DNA of 64,000 nucleotides, from positions 52,210,257 to 52,274,256 of the forward strand of contig OZ007579.1 of NCBI GenBank assembly GCA_963931925.1. Reading direction: 5' to 3'. Source of the stretch: Onchidella celtica. Lineage: Eukaryota > Mollusca > Gastropoda > Systellommatophora > Onchidiidae. Shown here one piece after another: positions 57,097 through 64,000 of this stretch; positions within the stretch are counted from its first letter, which is position 1; each line of letters opens with the position of its first letter. The position numbers and the translations under genes were made by a program. Below the pieces are notes generated by a model that saw only the letters and a program-made list of their open reading frames with translations, was not told where the DNA came from and did not search any database.

Positions 57097-59311
57097 TTAC
57101 TTCCTGTCAGATCCACTTACAAAGCAGATCAGAGTAAGAGGCGTACCTCAAAAAGCTTCACCCTTTTTAACACTCATGTGGACCACATCTTATGTGCCAA
57201 AAACCCCTGATGAATTTCGGCCCAATCATTTTGTATTGTTGAGAGACATGCGAAAGTCAGCTTATGTTAATTTGACACTTCCAGAACAGTCCACCCCAAA
57301 AGTGGTTGGAACAACATGCAAACCAAGCTTTTCAGTGAGTTGCATTGATGATAGAAATGTTGATGCTGCTGTGAATGATGATGTTGAGGATGATTGTAAA
57401 AATTGGAAGCATTTGTCAAATGATGATTTCCTTTCTTTGGACATGTTGATTACACATTTATCATCACATGAAACTGTAACCAATTCTGTGCCTCGAGGTA
57501 ACAAGGACAATGTGTATTTTTTGGTAAATAACCAGGAAAATTTGGATAATCGCAAATGTGGTCGGCCGTCAAAGTTTTTGGATGATTGTGGTTCATGGAC
57601 GGAAGGGACGACAAACAAAAGTATTTTTGTAAAACAGGGTGGACGGCTGACCAAGGTTGTACCTAAAAATGACATTTATTGCCTGCAGAGACGTAAAGAC
57701 AAAAAAATTGTATTCATCCCACTTGAACCACAGCCGGAAAAGGGTGATGTTTTGGTTTTGCATCGGTATTATTGCATACTGGTGACAAAACCAGAATACT
57801 CCAAAAGAGTGTCTTGGATTGGGGAAAGTGACAAGAGTAGAGCAGTGGCCTGTGTGGAATACCGAGGGATATTCCCTGGCAACATAGCCCATGGTTTATC
57901 GTCTAAGAGACAAAGGGATTACATTCGAACACAGCCACAGGTGTTAGAAAAAATGAAAGAGGAATTAAGGAGTGGCAAGCGACCAACAGAAGTGTATAAT
58001 GCAGAGGATACACTGGACGCTCCACGCAGCTTAAAGCAAGTTATTTCCACAAAATACCAAATGAACAAAAAGGAACGGCCTCACACAAAGGGTTCCAATT
58101 TTGCTGATCAGATAGCAAGTCTGGAAGAGTTGCAACATGGTTTTCCTTTCATTCAGTGTATAATAAAGCGATATAAAACTGTACGCAGCTGTATACTTTA
58201 CACTGATGAACAAATGCAGGATCTCGTCAGATTTTGTTGCCCTCCTTATTCTGCCAACTCAACAGTTTTAGGTATAGATAAAACTTTCAACCTGGGCGAC
58301 CTCCATGTCACTGTGACAGCTTTCAAAAATCTTGCTCTTATCCGAAACAGAACAAACAGTCATCCTATTTTTTTTGGTCCATTTTTTCTGCATGGCCAGT
58401 CAGATGGAGATACATTTTTTGATTTCTTACATCACCTTGCAGGCAAAATCTCCGGCTCAGCCATACCCACAACAAGTCCTGTCATAGGGAGTGACGAGGA
58501 AGCCGCTCTGAAGCTGGCAATGAAAAGGGCCTTCCCAGAATCAAAGATGTTGTCTTGCACAAGACACCTACAAACCAATTTGACACAGTTTTTACAGGAT
58601 AAGGTGGGGCACAATGTTTCTGAACGAAATGCAGTGGTGCGGCAGCTCTTTGGTGTTGATGGGTTAATCAATACCGCTATAGACGAGCATCAGTTTGAAC
58701 TGTCATTAGAAGCCTTTGCAAATGTTGCCGCAGAGACATCACAAACGCTGGCAAATTACATCAGAAAACAAGTGATGCCGCTGCTCATTGAAAATATGAA
58801 TGCGATGTCAAAACCAGGACTTTTAGTTTCATCCTGCTTGTGGACAAATAATAACACAGAAAGTCTAAATCATGTCTTGAAGTTGGAAACAAATTGGAAA
58901 TCTTTGAAATTGGCAACGTTGGCAGAAACATTGCACAACGTCGTAAAGAAACAAACAAGGGATGTCAGGAGGGCCATTGTTGGAGAGGGTGTCTTTTCAC
59001 TGGATCCACAATTTAAACACTTCAGTGTCACACCAGCAGATTGGGAAACATGGACATCCAATCGCAAACAGAGACATCTTTCCAAATTCCTAAAGACCTG
59101 CGTTGTCCTCAAAGATGTTATCAGGCCGTCAAATGAGGAAGTGTGCCCAGTAGTGTGCCCAGTAGTGGCACCGAAGGGCTGTGGAAAAAAACCATGTCAG
59201 CGTAAGAGAAGGTGCAATGCCAAAACGATGTCAATTTCAAAGAAAAAGCTGAAAAAGCCAACGGATGATGTGAATGATGATGATAATAACAATGCTGGTC
59301 TAGTTGGTTAA
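57053..59311 (+). CDS. PHD-OTU-MULE transposase gene, exon 3 second frame: OTU C-terminal half and MULE transposase
   Basis: A 752-codon open frame ending TAA at 59309-59311. The ATG at 57053 is probably not a real start. Residues from about 6 on (SYCPPFQG, DPLTKQI, FRPNHFVLL) finish the OTU domain, with the likely catalytic His at 59. The transposase core has D409 (GIDKTFNLGD), D481 (IGSDEEAAL), C502-x2-H505 (SCTRHLQ) and E603 (NNTESLNH), the D-D-[CxxH]-E layout of MULE transposases. A Cys-rich basic tail (KKPCQRKRRC) and an acidic end follow. The frame is otherwise intact, suggesting recent activity. Confidence 0.85.
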   Translation: MQTCFQSYCPPFQGSYFLSDPLTKQIRVRGVPQKASPFLTLMWTTSYVPKTPDEFRPNHFVLLRDMRKSAYVNLTLPEQSTPKVVGTTCKPSFSVSCIDDRNVDAAVNDDVEDDCKNWKHLSNDDFLSLDMLITHLSSHETVTNSVPRGNKDNVYFLVNNQENLDNRKCGRPSKFLDDCGSWTEGTTNKSIFVKQGGRLTKVVPKNDIYCLQRRKDKKIVFIPLEPQPEKGDVLVLHRYYCILVTKPEYSKRVSWIGESDKSRAVACVEYRGIFPGNIAHGLSSKRQRDYIRTQPQVLEKMKEELRSGKRPTEVYNAEDTLDAPRSLKQVISTKYQMNKKERPHTKGSNFADQIASLEELQHGFPFIQCIIKRYKTVRSCILYTDEQMQDLVRFCCPPYSANSTVLGIDKTFNLGDLHVTVTAFKNLALIRNRTNSHPIFFGPFFLHGQSDGDTFFDFLHHLAGKISGSAIPTTSPVIGSDEEAALKLAMKRAFPESKMLSCTRHLQTNLTQFLQDKVGHNVSERNAVVRQLFGVDGLINTAIDEHQFELSLEAFANVAAETSQTLANYIRKQVMPLLIENMNAMSKPGLLVSSCLWTNNNTESLNHVLKLETNWKSLKLATLAETLHNVVKKQTRDVRRAIVGEGVFSLDPQFKHFSVTPADWETWTSNRKQRHLSKFLKTCVVLKDVIRPSNEEVCPVVCPVVAPKGCGKKPCQRKRRCNAKTMSISKKKLKKPTDDVNDDDNNNAGLVG

Positions 59312-59468
59312 ATTGATATGAATAATGAAGATAAGTTTGTTCATTGCCATGTTTCTTGCTGATGGGATTGTATGAACATTCAAATCTTAATAAAACAGAT
59401 GGAAATTCCTTTGATTTCAAATTTCCATTTTTCTTTCTTCTTTTGGTAACAGGTCTGGTGATGCTAAT

Positions 59469-59502
59469 GGGGGATTTCGGGGGATTTCGGTATTATGATA
59501 CA
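59469..59502 (-). repeat. Right terminal inverted repeat of the PHD-OTU-MULE element
   Basis: GGGGATTTCGGGGGATTTCGG then TATTATGATACA. Its reverse complement matches the left end for 19 bases without a gap and then approximately. Confidence 0.8.
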
Positions 59503-59832
59503 CCGGGTGATCATGGCTATACAGAAAGACAACACAATGTTATCACCTATTATTGTTATTTTCACATAGTTTTCTCTGCGTGCGTCTTCTTGTTGGCATT
59601 GTATGATCATTATGCTTCATAGAGGAATAATGTTAAGCATTTACACCTACTAGGAATGAAAATTTATTACGGAGAAATGTGTGTATATAATACTCTTCAT
59701 TTTGTTGTGGTATTTTGTGTCTTGGGATCTTTGCCACTGGCTTTTTTTTACGTCACTACAAGAAAATCATGACAATGTCAGTCTTGCACATGAAATAACG
59801 CCATGACTCAGACAGTTCAATATTTTTGACTG

Positions 59833-59982
59833 GTGAACTACCTGATTGATGAAGGGATGATGGTTGGCAAAGGCAGCAATGCTGTAATTTCATACCCGGA
59901 CCATTTTTTTTTCCAAGTACGGCCTTGGAGAGAAGGATGTGTCACTTCACTGTGACAACCGCTCTGGCCAAAATAACAACAG
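59833..59982 (+). pseudogene. Transposase fragment (SGQN family), central piece
   Basis: It encodes NYLIDEGMMVGKGSNAVISY, then after a T-run frameshift LGEKDVSLHCDNRSGQNNN, and meets a donor (CAACAG|gtatca). The D-N-x-S-G-Q-N core includes a probable catalytic Asp of an RNase H-fold transposase. Confidence 0.6.
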
Positions 59983-60377
59983 GTATCATGTTCTTTTGTG
60001 AGAGTTCTGTTGGATAATTAGGATGGGGAGTTACTGAAAAAAAAATAAAAAAATCCATGGTGCTCAAAAGCTGTTGAGTTTATTTCTAGTAGTATCAGAG
60101 GATCATGATTAGTGCTTGGTGCCATAGTAGGTTTGCATTTTGCCTGGTGCAATTTGAAATAGGATTCAACCAGAATTCCTAAAAGTTGCTAAAAATGTGT
60201 TGAAATTGACTGAAAATGATAGTACTTGTTATGTGCCAGGATTAGTGTTGTAGAGCCTTGACAGTAATTGATACTATCATGCTTGATACCATCAGGTTAG
60301 TTGTAAATTATACAATGACTTTCACAAATTTAGTTGTGACTCCACAGTGCTATTACTGCTATCCTTTACTGCCTTAG

Positions 60378-60677
60378 GAAGATCCTGCGAATTCGCTGGC
60401 CTGAAGTCATCAGCAACCAGGACCTGTGGCAGAGAACGAAACAGCAGTCCGTGCATAAAGAAATCCTACAGAGACGCTGGAGATGGATAGATCACACGCT
60501 TCAGAAAAAGAGGCCGGCCGGAAAACACTTGGCTCCGGGACTTGGAGGCAGACACCAAGAAGATCGGTCACACCTGGGGACAGCTGGAACGACTGGTCCA
60601 GGACCGGGATGCCTGGAGAGCTCTTGTTGGCAACCTATGTCCCAGGAGGGATCACAGGCAGAAGTGAAGTGTTTACT
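60378..60677 (+). pseudogene. Non-LTR retrotransposon (LINE) ORF2 3' fragment inside the SGQN transposase intron
   Basis: It encodes LRKILRIRWPEVISNQDLWQ then RRWRWIDHTLQKK. A frame change follows, then WLRDLEADTKKIGHTWGQLE and LVQDRDAWRALVGNLCPRRD, ending at TGA. This is the typical C-terminal region after the RT domain of CR1/RTE-like LINEs. It lies within 59983-60721, bounded by a donor and an acceptor. Confidence 0.7.
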
Positions 60678-60721
60678 TTTTATTTGGCTTTAACTCAACA
60701 TCCATCTACTGTTTTCAACAG

Positions 60722-61259
60722 AGACATGCTTGCCTGTCTGGCTTGGCATACCATGACTGGCAGGCACAACAATATAGAGCTAAATTTTATGGTAGCCGGC
60801 CATACAAAGTTCAGTCCTGACCTGTGTTTTGGCCTGCCCAAGCGCAAGTATCGTCATGCAGAGGTCCACTGCCTGGACGACATGAGAAAGACTGTTGAGG
60901 AAAGATCAGCTGTAAATTTGGCAGAAGTGCTGGGCACAGAGACTGGGACTGTCAGTATTGCAGTTTATGTCTGGCAGAGGTTTTTTTTACTGGTTTTCAG
61001 CCCCTGCCAGGCATTCAGAAGCATCGCAGTTTCAGGTTTTCTAGTGTAACACCTGGTGTTGGACATTACACATTTTTCAGTGACTCTCGATCCCACTTGG
61101 GAGAGTTACAAGATCCTTAAGGATTCCTGGAATGGAGATGATCCCCTAACACTGCCCGCTCCAGGCCTGTCTGCTCAGAGGCAGACTTACCTTTATGTAA
61201 AGATAAGGGAATTTGTTCAGGGGGATGCCAGAGATGTTACCTGTCCTGCACCGCTGTAA
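60722..61259 (+). pseudogene. Transposase fragment (SGQN family), 3' piece
   Basis: Acceptor ttttcaacag. It encodes RDMLACLAWHTMTGRHNNIE, then FMVAGHTKFSPDLCFGLPKR and LAEVLGTETGTVSIAVYVW. A frame change near 60980 leads to a Pro/Gly-rich segment. A further change leads to WESYKILKDSWNGDDP and GLSAQRQTYLYVKIREFV, ending PAPL and TAA at 61257-61259. At least two frameshifts mark it as decayed. Confidence 0.65.
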
Positions 61260-61381
61260 TCCTGCATCTGTCATTTCACTTTGCCGTTTTTTTTCCTGTG
61301 TTTATGCTTATGTTTCTGATCAGTTAATACTTGTGCAGCACTGGTTATACTCTAGTCTATGAGCAGGATTTGATGCAGCTT
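61241..61381 (+). repeat. 141-bp 3' end segment of the SGQN transposase, second copy
   Basis: Partner of 55897-56037. Here it includes the codons for CPAPL and the TAA at 61257. Confidence 0.85.
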
Positions 61382-61849
61382 TTGTATTTTGTTTGGCCAG
61401 ATAATCTCCATCCAACCCCACTCCCTTGTTTATTTTCTCTTGTTCACTCCATTAAACTTTGTTTCATGTTGCCACATAATACACATTTCATATAACAAAA
61501 GTTATCAAGATTTGAGTGCCAAATTTCATTGAAATATCTTAATTTAATTAGAAGATACTGTCGTCAAGGAAAATAATGTAAATTTTCTTCAACATCCACT
61601 TTCTCAGTTATACGTGTGCGGGGGAATCACTGGCTTCGAAAAAGCAGAACTCTGTAGCCATTCATCCTATCAAGATATTTTAAATTTCAAAAGAAAGGGT
61701 ATTGACTGACTTTTCACATGGTACCAATAACACATTTTGTCAAAATCCCTTCATGGGGCTCATTTTGATTTGTTGCGACACAAATCTGCTTGGGTTGGGA
61801 AGTAAACATTGCAATCTCAGAAAATATCGTGTTGGCCCTGAGACGACTT

Positions 61850-62540
61850 TATGAAGGAAAGAAATCTGTCATCGGACACTATCAGTTGCACAAAGGACAG
61901 TTGCAATGTGATGAGGCGAGTGAGAAATGGAGTGGAAACAAAGCTGACAGATAAAAACAGGAATCTACTGGACATTAGCGGAGATACTGTTCATGTGCTC
62001 TCCAGTGCGGCAAAAGCATTCTTTGAGCTAAAAGAACAATTTTTGTGCATTTCAGGGTCTGGCGAGTAATATTTTTGATGACATAGAAGAGTCACCAAAA
62101 GTCAAAAGCATGTTCAGAGAAATTCAACACATAATGTTTGGCAAGAGTTGGACAAGTTTTTGTCCCATTCCAAACAGATTTCTCAATATGTTACATGTCA
62201 GTGATAGGCTGGAAAGACTGAGGGATTCGCTACTGGTTTTTATTTTGGTTTTTTGTCCAATCAAGAATGAAAAAAGCACAAGGATGGACTAAACCAGACG
62301 TGGTCTGTGCTAAGGACATAAAACATATCCAAGGTATTCTTACTAAACAAAAGCAATGTTCAACAAACATTTTCCACTAACAGTGACAGAAAAGAAAACA
62401 TTCTGCTTCGTCTATTCCGCTGAGGCACGCAGACAGAAGCTACTAAACAACTATATAGAAGCATTCTGAGGATGTTTAGTGGCTACATGAAACTTTTCCA
62501 ATCAGAAAAACCACTGTGCTATCGCCTGCACACAGAAATG
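61850..62540 (+). pseudogene. hAT-like transposase fragment, 3' piece
   Basis: Several frames together encode KDSCNVMRRVRNGVETKL, NLLDISGDTVHVLSSAAKAF, FDDIEESPKVKSMFREIQ, RFLNMLHVSDRLERLRDSLL and later VLRMFSGYMKLFQSEKP. D-S-C-N-V-M-R resembles the second catalytic-Asp region of hAT-type transposases. Stops and frame changes show decay. Confidence 0.45.
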
Positions 62541-62599
62541 TTCTTTCTTTAAGAGATGATGTGTTCAAGGTTCTGGATGCTGAGAGTCTTAGTTGAGCT

Positions 62600-63080
62600 G
62601 GTGAGTATGTATCCTGTCATTTCTACAGTCACGGAATGTCCCAGGGGTCAAGTCCAACCAAAAGGACAGTCGGGTATTTGTGTAGACTGTGTGGATGGAT
62701 GGTTTATGCCAGTGGAAGAGAACACATTTATGAAATGTTTCGCACACATTTATGAAATGTTTCAAGTGTCACCACGTTCTTGTCTCACATTTGGAGAGCT
62801 TGAAATCTCCATGCAATAAAACTGACAATGCTGTGATACATTGTATCTTCGTCCTTACTTGGGGTGAGTGTAAGAAAAGCAGAGGATGTCCCTCACCCAT
62901 TAAACTGTGCCAGGCCTTCAGTGATGCTGTGTGTTCTCCGCCCAGTGAACCTGCACTGCCCTGTAGACATGGCGAATTCTTGAATATACCAACAATGAAA
63001 TGTTTTCCCTGTACGCACCACACTTTCACAGACAATGACAAACCTTGTCACATAGTCCAGAAAGTGGATCAAGTAGAGGC
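62600..63080 (+). pseudogene. TNF-receptor-like cysteine-rich fragment
   Basis: It encodes TECPRGQVQPKGQSGICVDC, then VDGWFMPVEENTFMKCF and, past a 22-bp tandem duplication at about 62724-62767 that shifts the frame, KCHHV, SPCNKTDNAVIHC and later CRHGEFLNIPTMKCFPCTHH. C-x-x-G-x-F...C-x-x-C repeats resemble TNFR cysteine-rich domains. It runs in one open frame (62752-63387) into the Mutator-like transposase. The TNFR call is by cysteine pattern only. Confidence 0.4.
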
Positions 63081-63109
63081 ATGGAAATCCGTAATAAATA
63101 GCTGTGACG

Positions 63110-64000
63110 GAAATAAGTCTAGTGTGGACTTGAAAAGGCTTGACAACATATTTCCTTTCTTTTGTCCCCATTGCCAGTCCAAACCACTTTCACTTGTTGA
63201 GGGAAGGTGTGTGGGACTTGCCTTTGAATTGAAAGTTATCTGCACAGTATGTGATGAAGTTGTAGCTACAGGGTGGACCTCAGAAAGAGACGACAGTGGC
63301 CATGGCTTTACCATCAACAGGACAGGCGCATTTTTTTGCCAGTCCACAGGCAGGTTTTGGGTCACACAGTTTCAATCTGTTGTGTGAAAACCTTGGCATA
63401 CCTGGTCTACACAACAAGACCTTTCAAAAACATGCCAAAGCCATATATAAGCACTCTCTTCCTGCGCAGAAAAATCTTTCTTTGGGCAGAGGAAATACAT
63501 GCACATGAGATAGCACATGTCTATCCTCCATGGAGTTTCATACTCACCAGGTGATATTACAGACATCTCAGTAAGCTATGATGCAACCTGGCTTTCACGT
63601 GGCCACACATCTCACATACGGGTCTGCTGTGTCATTGAAATAATGGCTGGGCTTGTTGTGGACTGTCACGTCTTGTCATCCTTCTGCCACAAATGCGAGA
63701 AAAAGAAAGCACTGAAAGGCAAAAGTCCAGCTGCATATGAAACCTGGTATCAAGTGTAAGACCATATTGCAAGCAATTCCAACTTTTTGGAACTTCTGGA
63801 ATGATGGAAGTTCATGGGGCGCGTGTTTTGTGGATGAGAAGTGTTGACTTCGTACGTTTTCAGTACACACCAATGCTGTCACATGGAGACTGCAAGCCCT
63901 TCACTGCACTTCAATAACTGCAGCCATACGGAGATGATGTGAAGCTTCAGAAAGAAGAATGCATCAACCATGTTGGCAAACGCATGGGAACTGCATTGCG
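63110..64000 (+). pseudogene. Mutator-like transposase (PF20700-type), frameshifted and cut by the window end
   Basis: It encodes VDLKRLDNIFPFFCPHCQ, GLAFELKVICTVCDEVVATG and a frame change near 63340. It continues with GFGSHSFNLLCENLGIPGLH, then ISVSYDATWLSRGHTSHIRV, CHKCEKKKAL, and in another frame FGTSGMMEVHGARVLW, LSHGDCKPFTAL and EECINHVGKRMGTALR at the edge. The order C-x2-C, V-S-x-D-x-T-W, H-G-D and N-H-V-x-K-R is that of the Mutator-like domain common in molluscan and cnidarian transposons. At least three frame breaks. Confidence 0.75.

Larger units (their letters stand above)
55213..59502 (+). mobile_element. DNA transposon with PHD-OTU-MULE transposase gene, about 4.3 kb with terminal inverted repeats
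   Basis: The left end TGTATCATAATACCGAAAT followed by CCCCGGAATACCCCGAAAT is mirrored at the right end, GGGATTTCGGTATTATGAT plus ACA (ending at 59502). Between them lies one spliced gene on the + strand coding for a PHD finger, an OTU-like protease half-domain and a MULE-type transposase. A 12-bp direct repeat GGTGAYCATGGC (one mismatch) flanks the element at 55201-55212 and 59506-59517, three bases out from the right end. MULE elements make target duplications of about 9-11 bp, so this may be an imperfect one. Intron 2 carries a 141-bp piece of another transposon, a SINE and an ATC-rich repeat. Confidence 0.8.

Noticed and set aside
60483..61049. A single 188-codon gene
   Set aside because: The frame joins a LINE remnant in its first third to an SGQN transposase exon that starts at 60722 after a good acceptor, so the fusion is accidental.

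Overview
This window looks like a repeat-rich invertebrate genome, most likely a lophotrochozoan and possibly a gastropod mollusc. Its genes have small exons with GT-AG introns of 0.3-4 kb. It carries SINEs with a Nin-like conserved core, hAT-type MITEs, very abundant tandem repeats, and the palindromic word TAGGCCTA in many introns. There are no operons, bacterial promoters or CRISPR arrays. The taxon is an inference from style; no single sequence proves it.

Left part (1-46 kb): two tandem paralogous genes on the + strand encode single-pass membrane proteins with cadherin-like ectodomains. Gene A (1401-12671) is the 3' end of a gene that starts outside the window. Gene B (23786-45797) is complete: 15 coding exons, 794 residues, with a signal peptide, divergent cadherin-like repeats with D-x-N-E-P-P type linkers, a Thr/Ser/Pro stalk, one membrane span, a Cys-rich juxtamembrane motif, a Lys/Pro-rich tail and a C-terminal CAAX-like box. 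From the membrane-proximal ectodomain onward the two genes share exon order, intron phases and several exact exon lengths (144, 80 and 35 nt). Gene A has an extra tandemly duplicated 141-nt tail exon and ends in a PDZ-ligand-like tripeptide. Their introns and the 11-kb spacer are filled with micro- and minisatellites, including a homogeneous 18-bp x 83 array, and with MITEs.

Middle (46-53.4 kb): AT-rich sequence with few recognisable features and one 5'-truncated non-LTR retrotransposon on the - strand. A likely last coding exon of an unidentified - strand gene lies at 53476-53676.

Right part (53.6-64 kb): a nested nest of transposons. The most notable is a 4.3-kb DNA transposon (55213-59502) with terminal inverted repeats and a spliced gene. 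That gene encodes a PHD finger, an OTU-type cysteine protease domain and a MULE-type DDE transposase, broken by a single +1 frameshift inside the OTU domain. It sits next to a decayed Ty3/gypsy integrase with its 3' LTR. Both lie between two pieces of another decayed transposase (motif CDNRSGQNNN), which in turn lie between two pieces of a hAT-like transposase. The window ends in a frameshifted Mutator-like transposase preceded, in the same frame, by TNF-receptor-like cysteine-rich repeats.

All exon boundaries were read by eye from splice consensus, phase continuity and paralogue comparison. No alignment or database search was run.
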